DNA from: Streptomyces phaeoluteigriseus | GTDB lineage: Bacteria > Actinomycetota > Actinomycetes > Streptomycetales > Streptomycetaceae | Length of the DNA stretch: 64,000 bases | Assembly (NCBI RefSeq): GCF_001896135.2 | Contig: NZ_MPOH02000011.1 | Location: forward strand, 1,045,584 to 1,109,583 | Direction of reading: 5' to 3' | Shown: positions 1-8,641 of the stretch, one piece after another | Layout of the letters: every line of letters begins with the position of its first letter | Numbering within the stretch: the stretch's first letter is position 1 | Translations under genes and position numbers: made by a program | The notes under the pieces: generated by a model | Databases searched by the model: none | The model's input: only the letters and a program-made list of their open reading frames with translations | Told to the model about the DNA's origin: nothing

Positions 1-576
1 GCCCCGGACCCCCTCCCCTACGCCGACGACCTCCTGCGCCGCTGGCAGGAGCCGCAGCGCCGCTACCACACGGTCACCCACCTCACCGCGGTCCTCGACC
101 GGATCGACACGCTTCGGGAGCACGCCGACGACCCGGACGTCGTCCGGCTGGCCGCCTGGTTCCACGACGCGGTGTACCTGCCCGACCGCTCCGAGAACGA
201 GGACCGCTCCGCCCGCCTCGCCGAGCGCGCGCTGCCCGAGGCAGGCCTGCCGGAGGCGAAGACCGCCGAGGTGGCCCGCCTGGTCCGGCTCACCGTCTCC
301 CACGACCCGGCCGCCGACGACCACGACGGCCAGGTGCTGTGCGACGCCGACCTCGCGATCCTCGCCGCGCCGCCGTCGGCGTACGCCGCCTACGCGGCGG
401 AGATCCGCGAGGAGTACCACTTCGTCCCGAACGACGCCTTCCGCGAGGGCCGGGCCGCCGTACTGCGCCATCTCCTCGGCCTGTCCCGCCTGTTCCGCAC
501 CCCGCACGGGGCGAGGGAGTGGGAGGCGACCGCCCGCTACAACATGCGCGCGGAACTGGAACTGCTGTCGATCTGA
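1..576 (+). CDS. HD-domain phosphohydrolase, 5'-truncated by window edge
   Basis: The reading frame is open from base 1, so the start lies outside the window; 191 residues are visible. Near the N-terminus are RYHTVTHL and AAWFHDAVY, the His and His-Asp signatures of the HD superfamily of metal-dependent phosphohydrolases, followed by a helical tail. The annotated-looking ATG at 172 lies after the HD motif and would remove it, so it is not the real start. Family knowledge predicts a cytosolic metal-dependent hydrolase; the substrate is unknown. The stop at 574 leaves 26 bases before the next gene on the same strand. Confidence 0.8.
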   Translation, partial: APDPLPYADDLLRRWQEPQRRYHTVTHLTAVLDRIDTLREHADDPDVVRLAAWFHDAVYLPDRSENEDRSARLAERALPEAGLPEAKTAEVARLVRLTVSHDPAADDHDGQVLCDADLAILAAPPSAYAAYAAEIREEYHFVPNDAFREGRAAVLRHLLGLSRLFRTPHGAREWEATARYNMRAELELLSI

Positions 577-602
577 CCCCCGCGCCCGCCTAGGCTCACG
601 TC

Positions 603-1691
603 ATGCGCGCATGGGGCGGGGATCAGGTGGCGGAGGCCGTCGCGAGCAGCGTGGAGCTGCTGCGGACGGTGACGGACAAGGACTGGACCGGCGTGAAGGC
701 CGGCCGACTGGACTGGACCTGCCGGCAGACGGCGGAGCACATGGCGGGCGATCTCCTCGCCTACGCCGGGCAGTTGGCGGGCCGCGCGCAGACGGCGTAC
801 GCCCCCTTCGAACTCGGCTTCGACGAGGGCACCGACCAGGCGGGAGTCCTGGACGTCATCGAGACCACCGGCGCCCTGCTCACCGCCACCGTCCGCACCA
901 CCCCGCCGCGGGTCCGCGCCTTCCACCCGTACCCCTTCCGCAGCGCGAACCGCGAGGGCTTCGCGGCGATGGGCATCGCCGAGGTCCTCCTGCACACCCA
1001 TGACATCGCCGAGGGCCTGGGCCTGGCCTACGAACCGCCGGCCGAGCTGTGCGCATCCGTCCTCACCCGGATCTTCCCGCACGTCCGGCCCGGCCCCGAG
1101 CCCTGGCCGACGCTGCTGTGGGCGACCGGCCGCGGCGATCTGCCCGGCCGCGCCCCGGTCACCGAATGGCGCTGGAACAACAACCTGGTCCTGCCGACCG
1201 AGCGCCTCACCCTCGAAGGCATCACCCCGGCCGCCGCCGCCGACCTGGTCGCGGGCGGCGACGGCGGCTTCGTCTGGCTCGGCGACGCCCCCTTCGAGGG
1301 CACCCGGGACGTCGCCGCCGCCCTGCTCAAGGCGTACGACGACGGGGTGCACCGGCCCGAGTTCGGGGCGCTCGTGCTCGTCCGGCGGGAGGACGGCCGG
1401 GCCGTCGGCAGCCTGGTCCTCCACGGGATGCCCGACGAGGAGGGCCGCACCGAGATCGGCTACGACCTCGTGGAACCCGCCCGAGGCCACGGCTACGCGA
1501 CCGAGGCGCTGACCGCCCTCGCGGACTGGGCGCTCGCGCGGGACGACGTACACCTGCTGTACGCGGCGGTGGAGGAGGCGAACTCCCCGTCGCAAGGCGT
1601 CCTGACGCGCGCCGGGTTCACACGGGCCGACGTGACGCGGGAGACCCTCCTGGAGGACGAGACGCTACGGCTCTACACGCGCCGGGGGTGA
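603..1691 (+). CDS. Maleylpyruvate isomerase/DinB-like domain fused to GNAT acetyltransferase
   Basis: A 362-residue two-domain protein. Residues about 1-170 look like the mycothiol-dependent maleylpyruvate isomerase N-domain (DinB-like four-helix fold) with potential metal ligands in AEHMAGDLLAY and LLHTHDIAEGL. Residues about 200-360 form a GNAT domain ending in the acetyl-CoA loop region EPARGHGYATEAL and a typical GFTRADVTRE strand. The combination suggests a cytosolic acyltransferase with a thiol- or metal-binding partner domain; the substrate is unknown. A -10 box TAGGCT at 591-596 sits seven bases before ATG 603 and there is no Shine-Dalgarno, so a leaderless mRNA starting at the ATG is likely. 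Confidence 0.75.
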   Translation: MRAWGGDQVAEAVASSVELLRTVTDKDWTGVKAGRLDWTCRQTAEHMAGDLLAYAGQLAGRAQTAYAPFELGFDEGTDQAGVLDVIETTGALLTATVRTTPPRVRAFHPYPFRSANREGFAAMGIAEVLLHTHDIAEGLGLAYEPPAELCASVLTRIFPHVRPGPEPWPTLLWATGRGDLPGRAPVTEWRWNNNLVLPTERLTLEGITPAAAADLVAGGDGGFVWLGDAPFEGTRDVAAALLKAYDDGVHRPEFGALVLVRREDGRAVGSLVLHGMPDEEGRTEIGYDLVEPARGHGYATEALTALADWALARDDVHLLYAAVEEANSPSQGVLTRAGFTRADVTRETLLEDETLRLYTRRG

Positions 1692-1701
1692 CACCCGCCC
1701 G

Positions 1702-1971
1702 CTACGCCCGTCGCCGCCCCTTCGGCCGTCGCAGTCCCGACGCCGTCAGCAGCCGCACCACCTCACGGCTGCTGACCTCCACCGCGCCGGCCGCGACCAC
1801 GTCCGGGTACCGGTGGGAGGGAATGTCGTAGTGGTCGCGTTCGAACGCGCGCCGGGGCACGCCCAACCCGTCGGCGAAGACGTGCAGTTCGTCGAAGGAG
1901 ACGTCGCTGACGAGGTGGGACCACATCCGGCCGTGGCCCGGCCAGTCGGGTGGGTCGATGTAGACCGTCAC
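1702..1971 (-). CDS. DUF4031 small protein
   Basis: An 89-residue protein beginning MTVYIDPPDWPGHGRMWSHL and containing FADGLGVPRRAFERDHYD, the hallmark pattern of the actinobacterial DUF4031 family. Function is unknown; the family is short, soluble and cytosolic. The C-terminus is basic (RRPKGRRRA). It lies seven bases downstream of the zinc-ribbon protein on the same strand, and the two are probably co-transcribed. It converges with the 603-1691 gene, with only 10 bases between stops. Confidence 0.75.
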   Translation of the reverse strand: MTVYIDPPDWPGHGRMWSHLVSDVSFDELHVFADGLGVPRRAFERDHYDIPSHRYPDVVAAGAVEVSSREVVRLLTASGLRRPKGRRRA

Positions 1972-1978
1972 GCGCGCC

Positions 1979-2410
1979 TCACCGCGAGCCCGCCCCGCCG
2001 GACGCCGTCCCCAGTGAGCCGACCGCCGCGACCTTCACACCCGCCTTGTGGCACACCCAGTGCGGGTCGGGCCCCAGTTCGGGCTCGACCTCCAGGGCGT
2101 GCGGGTCGCCCGAGCCGCACACCGGGCAGATGGGCCAGCGGCCGTGCCGCTCCAGCAGGGCGTCCTGCACGTCCTGCGCCACCAGTCCGGCCACGAAGCT
2201 CACGCCGTCCGGCCACTGCTCGACCCACCAGCGCCGCTGCGTCACGGACTCCTCGACCATGGACACGACGTCCGCCGCGGCCACCTCGCCCGCGGCCAGG
2301 TCGGCGATGACGCGGGCACGCGCGGCGTGCAACGCCTGTTCCAGAGCACTGACGGGAGTGGGGGAGGGGGTGCGGGAAGCGTTGTGGGAGGGGTTGTGGG
2401 AGGGATCCAT
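1979..2410 (-). CDS. Hypothetical protein with CPVCG half zinc ribbon
   Basis: A 143-residue hypothetical protein. A Ser/Pro/Asn-rich start is followed by a helical middle (ALEQALHAARARVIADLAAG) and a C-terminal segment with WPICPVCGSGDPHAL and a later Cys-His pair (WVCHKAG), which could bind one zinc. No enzyme motif is visible. It is the first gene of the pair with the DUF4031 gene and diverges from the RpiR-type regulator, sharing a 54-bp promoter gap. The N-terminal SHNPSHNASRTPSP stretch comes from a short GTGGGAGG-type DNA repeat at 2355-2405, so the start could be further in. Real gene likely; function unknown. Confidence 0.6.
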   Translation of the reverse strand: MDPSHNPSHNASRTPSPTPVSALEQALHAARARVIADLAAGEVAAADVVSMVEESVTQRRWWVEQWPDGVSFVAGLVAQDVQDALLERHGRWPICPVCGSGDPHALEVEPELGPDPHWVCHKAGVKVAAVGSLGTASGGAGSR

Positions 2411-2429
2411 GCACCCATTGTGCGCACTC

Positions 2430-2458
2430 TTGACCGTGACACGAGCCGAAAATACCTT
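2430..2458 (+). promoter_or_regulatory. Promoter of the RpiR-type regulator gene
   Basis: TTGACC at 2430-2435 and TACCTT at 2453-2458 are separated by exactly 17 bases, a close match to the housekeeping sigma consensus. The start of transcription would fall at or next to GTG 2465, giving a leaderless mRNA. Seen in sequence; activity is inferred. Confidence 0.6.
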
Positions 2459-2464
2459 TCATGG

Positions 2465-3347
2465 GTGCCCCAGGACGTGAAGGAAGTTTTCGGCGGCGCT
2501 CTCGCCGCCAAGGTCCGCGCGCTCGCCCCCTCCATGACGCGCTCGATGCAGCGCGTCGCCGAGACCGTCGCGGGGGACCCCGCCGGCTGCGCGGCGCTCA
2601 CCGTCACGCGCCTCGCGGAACGCACCGGCACCAGCGAGGCCACCGTCGTCCGCACCGCCCGCCTCCTCGGCTACCCCGGCTACCGCGACCTGCGGCTCGC
2701 CCTCGCCGGACTCGCGGCCCAGCAGCAGTCCGGCCGCGCGCCCGCCATCACCACCGACATCGCCGTCGACGACCCGATCGCGGACGTCGTCGCCAAGCTC
2801 GCCCACGACGAGCGGCAGACCCTCGCCGACACCGCCGCCGGACTCGACACGGTGCAGCTCGGCGCGGCGGTGGCGCGCTGGCCACCGCCCGCAGGACCGA
2901 CGTCTACGGCGTCGGGGCGTCCGGGCTCGTCGCCCAGGACCTCGTGCAGAAACTGCTGCGGATAGGTCTCATGGCCCACGCCCACAGCGACCCGCACCTC
3001 GCGGTGACGAACGCGGTGCAGTTGCGGGCGGGTGACGTGGCCGTCGCGATCACGCACTCCGGGTCGACGCGGGACGTCATCGAACCCCTGCGGGTCGCCT
3101 TCGAGCGGGGCGCCACGACCGTGGCCATCACCGGACGGCCGGGCGGCGCGGTCGCGCAGTACGCCGACCAGGTGCTGACGACGTCCACGGCACGGGAGAG
3201 CGAGTTGCGGCCGGCGCGATGTCGTCCCGGACCAGCCAGTTGCTCGTGGTGGACTGCCTGTTCGTGGGGGTGGCGCAGCGGACGTACGACACGGCGGCGC
3301 CGGCGCTGGCCGCGAGTTACGAGGCGCTGGCTCATCGGCACCGCTAG
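2465..3347 (+). pseudogene. MurR/RpiR-family regulator, two apparent 1-base deletions
   Basis: Joining three frames gives a complete MurR/RpiR regulator of about 294 residues: HTH domain (LAERTGTSEATVVRTARLLG), then a SIS sugar-phosphate domain (DVYGVGASGLVAQDL, THSGSTRDVIEPL) and the C-terminus QLLVVDCLFVGVAQ. The frame breaks near 2878 (CGCGCTGGCC, one C short) and near 3213 (CGGCCGGCGCG, one G short); adding both bases restores 885 nt. As given, the HTH is separated from the sensor domain. The gene sits just upstream of murQ and an EIIBC, so it probably senses MurNAc-6-phosphate and controls that set. A leaderless GTG start at 2465 fits the upstream promoter. Sequencing error and real inactivation cannot be told apart here. 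Confidence 0.75.
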
Positions 3348-3457
3348 GCCGTGGGGCTGATTGTTCGCGGACACGTGCGGCGCGCCGCGGTGGCCGGCCA
3401 CGCCCCACTCGGCGCAGCCGCGTACGAATACAGTCCCGCGCCCCTGAGGTGTGCACG

Positions 3458-3502
3458 GAACCCGCGGTATGCGCTGAACCCGCGGTATGCACTGAACCCG
3501 CG
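3458..3502 (+). repeat. 18-bp tandem repeat, 2.5 copies, before murQ
   Basis: The unit GAACCCGCGGTATGCRCT occurs at 3458-3475 and 3476-3493, with a partial third copy to 3502. It lies 18 bases before the murQ start and makes the upstream in-frame extension (TEPAV repeats) look artificial, which supports the ATG at 3521 as start. Confidence 0.8.
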
Positions 3503-3520
3503 TCGAAAGGGCCGCGTCTC

Positions 3521-4456
3521 ATGACCTCCGCTTCCACTCCGCACGACCTGCGCTCCCAGCTCGAGAGCCTCACCACCGAGGCCTTCCGGCCGGAACTCGC
3601 CGAGATCGACCGGCTGCCCACCCTCGACATCGCCCGGCTCATGAACGGGGAGGACGCCGGCGTGGCCGGGGCCGTGGCCGCGCGGTTGCCCGAGATCGCC
3701 GGTGCCGTCGACGCGATCGCCGCGCGGATGGGGCGGGGCGGACGGCTGGTGTACGCCGGGGCGGGGACGGCCGGCCGGCTCGGGGTGCTGGACGCGTCCG
3801 AGTGTCCGCCGACCTTCAACACGGCCCCGGGCCAGGTCGTCGGGCTCATCGCGGGCGGGCCGCGGGCGATGGTGACCTCCGTCGAGGGTGCCGAGGACTC
3901 GCGGGAACTGGCGCGGGCGGACCTGGCCGATCTCGCGCTGACCGCCGAGGACACGGTCGTCGGGATCTCCGCCTCGGGGCGCACGCCGTACGCGATCGGC
4001 GCGGTGGAGTACGCGCGTTCGCTGGGTGCGCTGACCGTCGGGCTGGCCTGCAACCCGGGCAGTGCGCTGGCCGGGGCCGCCGAGCACGGCATCGAGGTCG
4101 TCGTCGGGCCCGAGCTGCTCACCGGGTCGACCCGGCTGAAGGCGGGCACGGCACAGAAGCTGGTGTTGAACATGCTGTCGACGATCACGATGATCCGGCT
4201 GGGCAAGACGTACGGGAACCTGATGGTCGACGTGCGGGCCACGAACGAGAAGCTGCGGGCCCGCTCGCGGCGGATCGTCTCCCTCGCGACCGGCGCGGAC
4301 GACGAGGAGATCGAGCGGGCCCTCGCGGCCACCGGCGGTGAGGTGAAGGACGCGATCCTCGTGCTGCTCGCCGGGGTGGACGGGCCGTCGGCAGCCCGCC
4401 TTCTGGAGGAGTCCGGCGGTCATCTGCGTGCCGCGCTCGCCGCCACGCGCCCCTGA
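3521..4456 (+). CDS. murQ: N-acetylmuramic acid 6-phosphate etherase
   Basis: A 311-residue SIS-fold enzyme that cleaves the lactyl ether of MurNAc-6-phosphate to GlcNAc-6-phosphate and D-lactate in cell-wall recycling. Signatures seen: GAGTAGRLGVLDASECPPTF, which carries the first catalytic Glu of the family, VTSVEGAEDS, with the second, and SASGRTPYAIGAVEYA. Length matches the family. ATG 3521 is chosen because it follows GAAAGG and because upstream sequence is repetitive. Neighbours fit: RpiR-type regulator before it, PTS EIIBC 16 bases after it. The product GlcNAc-6-P can feed nagA, present at 20 kb. Confidence 0.95.
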   Translation: MTSASTPHDLRSQLESLTTEAFRPELAEIDRLPTLDIARLMNGEDAGVAGAVAARLPEIAGAVDAIAARMGRGGRLVYAGAGTAGRLGVLDASECPPTFNTAPGQVVGLIAGGPRAMVTSVEGAEDSRELARADLADLALTAEDTVVGISASGRTPYAIGAVEYARSLGALTVGLACNPGSALAGAAEHGIEVVVGPELLTGSTRLKAGTAQKLVLNMLSTITMIRLGKTYGNLMVDVRATNEKLRARSRRIVSLATGADDEEIERALAATGGEVKDAILVLLAGVDGPSAARLLEESGGHLRAALAATRP

Positions 4457-4472
4457 GCCGCACGCTCAGCAG

Positions 4473-5966
4473 GTGCCTACCGATTCCCGTGCCACCGCCG
4501 CCGCGCTGCTGCCCCTGGTCGGCGGCCCCGCGAACGTCCTCTCCGTCGCCCACTGCATGACCCGGCTGAGGCTGGGCCTCGCCGATCCGTCACGGGCGGA
4601 CGAGGAGGCGCTGCGCGCCGTCCCCGGGGTGCTGGGCCTCGTCGTGGACGGCGGGTCGTACCAGGTGGTGCTCGGGCCGGGGGTCGTGGGGACGGTGACG
4701 GCGGCCTTCGAGGAGCTGGTCGGCCGGTCGACGGTGGCGGGTGAACTGGCCGCGCTGGGCGCGGAGTTGAAGGGCGAGCGACAGCGGCGCAATGCCACGC
4801 CCGTCAAGACCGCCCTGCGCCGCCTCGCCGCCGTCTTCGTCCCCCTCATCCCCGCCCTGATCGGCTGCGGGATCCTCGCGGGCGTCAACGGGCTGCTGCT
4901 GAACGCCGGCCTGCTGCCGTGGCTGACGCCCGCGCTGGCCGCCGTGGCGTCCGGGTTCATGGCGCTGATCGCGGTGTTCGTCGGCGTCAACACGGCGAAG
5001 GAGTTCGGCGGCACGCCCGTGCTGGGCGGGGCGGTGGCGGCGATCGTGGTATATCCGGGCGTCGCGAAGGTCACCCCGTTCGGGGTGACCCTCGCCCCCG
5101 GCCAGGGCGGGGTCCTCGGCGCACTGGCGGCGGCCCTGCTGGCGACGTACGTGGAGAAGTGGTGCCGGGGCCGGGTCCCGGCGGCCCTCGACGTGCTGCT
5201 GACCCCGACCCTGACGGTCCTCGTCGCGGGCCTGGCCACGCTGTACGGCCTGATGTGGGCGGCCGGTGCGGTGTCGACGGCGATCGGCACCGCGGCGGAC
5301 TGGCTGCTGACCACGACGGGCGCGTTCGCCGGGCTGGTCCTCGGCGGGCTGTTCCTGCCGCTGGTGATGCTGGGCCTGCACCAGGCCCTCATCCCCATCC
5401 ACACCACGCTCATCGAACAGCAGGGCCACACCGTGCTGCTGCCGATCCTGGCGATGGCGGGCGCGGGCCAGGTCGGCGCGGCCCTCGCGGTCTACGTCCG
5501 GCTGCGCCACGACACCTCGCTGCGCACGACGATCAGGTCGGCGCTGCCGGCGGGCCTGCTGGGCGTCGGCGAACCCCTCATCTACGGCGTCTCCCTCCCG
5601 CTGGGCCGCCCCTTCCTCACCGCCTGCGTGGGCGGGGCGGCCGGCGGGGCCTTCGTCGGCTTCTTCGCGATGCTCGGCGACCAGGTCGGCGCGACGGCGA
5701 TCGGGCCGTCCGGCTGGGCCCTGTTCCCCCTGCTGGCCGGCGACCGGGGCTGGGGCACCCTGCTCGCGATCTACGCGGGCGGGCTGCTGACCGGGTACGC
5801 GGTCGGCTTCGCCGCGACCTACGTCTTCGGCGTCACCGACCGCGTCATCGCCGCCGCCGGCTCCGGCCGCCCGGCCCCTGACCCGTCCGGTGGCCCGACG
5901 CCTGACCCGTCCGGTGGCCCGGCCCATGACCCGTCCGGTGGCCCGACGCCTTCGCGATCCGGATGA
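4473..5966 (+). CDS. PTS EIIBC component, MurNAc/glucose class
   Basis: A 497-residue membrane permease. Residues 1-80 form an EIIB domain with the phosphorylated Cys28 in AHCMTRLRLGLAD; residues about 110-470 form an EIIC domain with some ten membrane segments and the substrate-site motif GVGEPLIYGV. No EIIA is attached, as in E. coli MurP, so it must borrow one. Its position 16 bases after murQ suggests MurNAc uptake with phosphorylation. GTG 4473 is chosen; an ATG at 4428 would overlap murQ and adds only low-complexity residues. The C-terminal tail is a repeated PDPSGGPT octapeptide encoded by 24-bp DNA repeats. Confidence 0.85.
   Translation: MPTDSRATAAALLPLVGGPANVLSVAHCMTRLRLGLADPSRADEEALRAVPGVLGLVVDGGSYQVVLGPGVVGTVTAAFEELVGRSTVAGELAALGAELKGERQRRNATPVKTALRRLAAVFVPLIPALIGCGILAGVNGLLLNAGLLPWLTPALAAVASGFMALIAVFVGVNTAKEFGGTPVLGGAVAAIVVYPGVAKVTPFGVTLAPGQGGVLGALAAALLATYVEKWCRGRVPAALDVLLTPTLTVLVAGLATLYGLMWAAGAVSTAIGTAADWLLTTTGAFAGLVLGGLFLPLVMLGLHQALIPIHTTLIEQQGHTVLLPILAMAGAGQVGAALAVYVRLRHDTSLRTTIRSALPAGLLGVGEPLIYGVSLPLGRPFLTACVGGAAGGAFVGFFAMLGDQVGATAIGPSGWALFPLLAGDRGWGTLLAIYAGGLLTGYAVGFAATYVFGVTDRVIAAAGSGRPAPDPSGGPTPDPSGGPAHDPSGGPTPSRSG
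5877..5948 (+). repeat. 24-bp tandem repeat, 3 copies, in EIIBC tail
   Basis: Three copies of a 24-bp unit (5877-5900, 5901-5924, 5925-5948) encode PDPSGGPT/PDPSGGPA/HDPSGGPT at the cytoplasmic C-terminus of the EIIBC protein. The unit length is a multiple of three, so copy-number change would alter only tail length. Confidence 0.85.
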
Positions 5967-6145
5967 CGAGCGCGCCGGGTCCTGATCGGCACCTGGCCGC
6001 CGTCCGGGAATCCGCTCGCGGGATGGCTCGTCACGGCTCGTACGGGGGGTTGTCGGTGGTGTGTGCGACGGTTGAGTCGGCGGTGTCCGCACCGTCGAAC
6101 ACTCAGGCCGGAGGAAAGCCCGCCGCGGGAACGGAGACGCTCGTC

Positions 6146-6709
6146 ATGAACCATGCCCAGCTCACCCACCTGGGGCGTGCCCTGCGGCTGCTCGGTGAGC
6201 ACGGGGACGCCCTGACCGCCGACACCCCGGACGCCAGACTCCACGAGGTCAGGTCGGACCTGCGGCGCGCCCTGGAGCTGCTGGAGGAGGGCGCCTCGGC
6301 CGCCCCCACCACACGGTGCGCCGAGCACCCCAACGGTCCCGTGGACGAGGCGGCCCCCGACCTGTGCCTGCTGTGCGAGACCCGGCGGCGGGCGGCCCGG
6401 CGGGCCGAGTTCGACGGCCCCGCCCCACAGGCACCGCACCCCACCGCCCCCTCCCGCTACGGCACCCGGGGCGACCGCCCGCAGCCCCAGCAGCGCTGGC
6501 TGCCGGAACTGTGGACCGGCCAGGAATGGCAGCTGTGCGGCACCCCGAGGCGCGACCGCCACGAGGCGGAGAGATACCTCGCCGCCCTGCGCCGGGGCTC
6601 CCGCCCCGCCATGGCCTACCGCCTGGTGCACGAGTTCACCGACTACGAGGTGCTGCGCGTCTGGGGCACCCCGGTGAAGGTCGACATCGAGCCCATGGGC
6701 AACGTCTAG
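6146..6709 (+). CDS. Hypothetical protein, actinomycete-specific
   Basis: A 187-residue soluble hypothetical protein. The N-terminal third is helical (MNHAQLTHLGRALRLLGEHG), the middle has two Cys pairs (TRCAEHPNGP and LCLLCETRRRAARR), possibly a zinc site, and the C-terminal half is Trp-rich (RWLPELWTGQEWQLCG) with a predicted beta-alpha domain. No known catalytic motif. ATG 6146 is preferred because GGAG lies nine bases upstream and the longer frame from 5963 starts inside the EIIBC stop with no coding character. It converges on the MFS remnant, overlapping its stop by four bases. Confidence 0.65.
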   Translation: MNHAQLTHLGRALRLLGEHGDALTADTPDARLHEVRSDLRRALELLEEGASAAPTTRCAEHPNGPVDEAAPDLCLLCETRRRAARRAEFDGPAPQAPHPTAPSRYGTRGDRPQPQQRWLPELWTGQEWQLCGTPRRDRHEAERYLAALRRGSRPAMAYRLVHEFTDYEVLRVWGTPVKVDIEPMGNV

Positions 6710-7100
6710 GCCAGGCCCTGCCGGGCGGCGACGGCACTGGCGAAGCTGGTGCCCAGGGACCGCATCTGGGTGTTGAGGCTGTTGGCCGAGCCGGTCCGGG
6801 AGGGGTCCACCGCGCCCGTGATCGGGGCGGGCAGGGCGCCGTGGGTGAAGCCGATGCCGGCGGCGATCACGCGGGACACCAGGACGAGGTGCCAGACCTC
6901 GCTCATGAGCACGATGTCGAGGCCGTAGCCGGCGGCGACGATCAGCGAGCCGATCATCAGGGTGACCTCGGGGCCCTTGGCCTAGGTGATGCCGGCGGAG
7001 ACCGCGGACACGACCATCACGACCAGACCCTGCGGGGCGAGCACCAGGCCGGCGGTGAGGCGACGACGCCGAGGGCGGCGGAGGTCCAGAGGGGGCGCCC
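6706..7100 (-). pseudogene. Remnant of an MFS drug transporter
   Basis: On the minus strand a C-terminal MFS segment reads MIGSLIVAAGYGLDIVLMSE then VSRVIAAGIGFTHGALPAP and SANSLNTQMRSLGTSFASA, as in DHA2-type drug exporters. Upstream, LVLAPQGLVVMVVSAVSAGIT continues the family pattern but ends at an in-frame TAG (about 6983), and further upstream the frame changes again near 7060. Only about 130 of the usual 450-500 residues remain. This is an old, truncated and mutated remnant rather than a working transporter. Confidence 0.75.
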
Positions 7101-7241
7101 ATCAGGGACGACGCGCAGGGGAAAAGAAAACTTCCCTCCTTCCCCCCTGCCCCGACACACAGGAGCCGTCCGCCAGACCGACGGCTCAGCTCATCCCGGC
7201 CCAGCCGGCCCCAGCCGCCCGGCCGCCGGTCCCAGCCGGTC

Positions 7242-8366
7242 TCAGCTGAGGGTCTTCAGCGCCGCCGTGTCGTACGGCTTCAGCTCGTCGAAGCGGCCGG
7301 CCAGGATCTTGGCGGCCCACTCCGGGTCCTGGAGCAGCGCGCGGCCGACGGCCACCATGTCGAACTCGTCGCGCTCCAGCCGGTCGAGGAGGTCGTCGAG
7401 GTTCCTGACCGCGGAACCCTGGCCCTGGAAGGCCTTGATGAAGTCGCCGTCGAGGCCGACCGAGCCGACGGTGATGGTGGGCCGCCCGGTCAGCTTCTTC
7501 GTCCAGCCCGCGAGATTGAGGTCGGAGCCGTCGAACTCCGGGACCCAGTAGCGACGGGTGGAGGCGTGGAAGGCGTCGACACCGGCCGCGGCGAGCGGGG
7601 CGAGGATGGCCTCCAGCTCCTCGGGGGTCTCGGCGAGGCGCGCGTCGTAGGCCTCCTGCTTCCACTGCGAGTAGCGGAAGATGACCGGGAACTCCGCGGA
7701 CACCGTCTGCCGCACGGCGGCGACGATCTCCGCCGCGAACCTGGTACGGGCGACCGCGTCACCGCCGTAGGCGTCGGTGCGGCGGTTGGTGCCCGCCCAC
7801 AGGAACTGGTCGACGAGGTAGCCGTGGGCGCCGTGGATCTCCACGCCGTCGAAGCCGATGCGCTCCGCGGCCGCGGCGGCCTCGGCGAACGCGCCGATGA
7901 CGTCGTCCAGGTCGCGCTGGGTCATCACCTTGCCGGTGCCCTCGGTGCCGTCCGGGCGCACGCCGGAGGGGCCGACGGCGGGGGCGTCCGCGACGGGCGG
8001 CTCACCCTGGTTGCGCACCATGCCGATGTGCCACAGCTGCGGCACGATCGTCCCGCCGCCCGCGTGCACGGCCTCGGCGACCTTCGCCCACCCGGCCAGC
8101 TGCTCCTCGCCGTGGAACCGCGGCACCCGGTCGCTCTGCCCGGCCGAGTCGTGGCCGACGTACGTGCCCTCCGTGACGATGAGACCGACACCGGCGGCGG
8201 CGCGCCGGCCGTAGTACGACGCCACGTTCTCACCGGGGATGCCGCCGGGCGAGAACATGCGGGTCATGGGCGCCATGGCGATGCGGTTGGGGACGGTCAG
8301 GCCGTTGAGGGAGACGGGACGCGCGAGGATCTCGGCGGCGCGGGAGGCGGCGGGGGTGGCAGTCAC
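7242..8366 (-). CDS. NADH:flavin oxidoreductase, old yellow enzyme family
   Basis: A 374-residue TIM-barrel FMN enzyme. Seen motifs: NGLTVPNRIAMAPMTRMFSP at the N-terminus, QLWHIGMVR, the active-site pair in VEIHGAHGYLVDQFLW, RTDAYGGDAVARTRFA, FRYSQWKQEAYDARLAETPE and the phosphate-binding C-terminal MVAVGRALLQDPEWAAK. Members reduce activated C=C bonds using NAD(P)H; the natural substrate is unknown. GTG 8366 is chosen, since GGAGCCCC lies just upstream and the longer frame to 8462 adds non-conserved Cys-rich residues. Monocistronic, downstream of groEL but separated by that gene's terminator. Confidence 0.9.
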   Translation of the reverse strand: MTATPAASRAAEILARPVSLNGLTVPNRIAMAPMTRMFSPGGIPGENVASYYGRRAAAGVGLIVTEGTYVGHDSAGQSDRVPRFHGEEQLAGWAKVAEAVHAGGGTIVPQLWHIGMVRNQGEPPVADAPAVGPSGVRPDGTEGTGKVMTQRDLDDVIGAFAEAAAAAERIGFDGVEIHGAHGYLVDQFLWAGTNRRTDAYGGDAVARTRFAAEIVAAVRQTVSAEFPVIFRYSQWKQEAYDARLAETPEELEAILAPLAAAGVDAFHASTRRYWVPEFDGSDLNLAGWTKKLTGRPTITVGSVGLDGDFIKAFQGQGSAVRNLDDLLDRLERDEFDMVAVGRALLQDPEWAAKILAGRFDELKPYDTAALKTLS

Positions 8367-8567
8367 GACAGGGGCTCCTCGGGGACGCGGTGGGCATCGA
8401 GCGATGGGACATTCCGGACGGTATGTGCACATGCAAGAACCGCCCTCTCCCGTCAACCGCACACCCCGCCCCGGCCATTCCGCGCCTCCCCCACAACCGC
8501 TGTGATCCGGGCCACCCCGGCCCGGCGGCCACTACGCGCACCGCAGGCACCGGGGCCGGGAGAACGA

Positions 8568-8611
8568 CCGAGGGCGGCACCCCCCGCCTCAGCAGGGAGT
8601 GCCGCCCTCGG
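8568..8611 (-). terminator. Hairpin terminator after groEL
   Basis: CCGAGGGCGGCAC (8568-8580) pairs with GTGCCGCCCTCGG (8599-8611), a perfect 13-bp stem with an 18-base loop, 30 bases past the groEL stop. There is no T-run, as is common in Streptomyces. Confidence 0.8.
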
Positions 8612-8641
8612 TGGAAAACCGAGCTTGATCAGCGATCAGGC

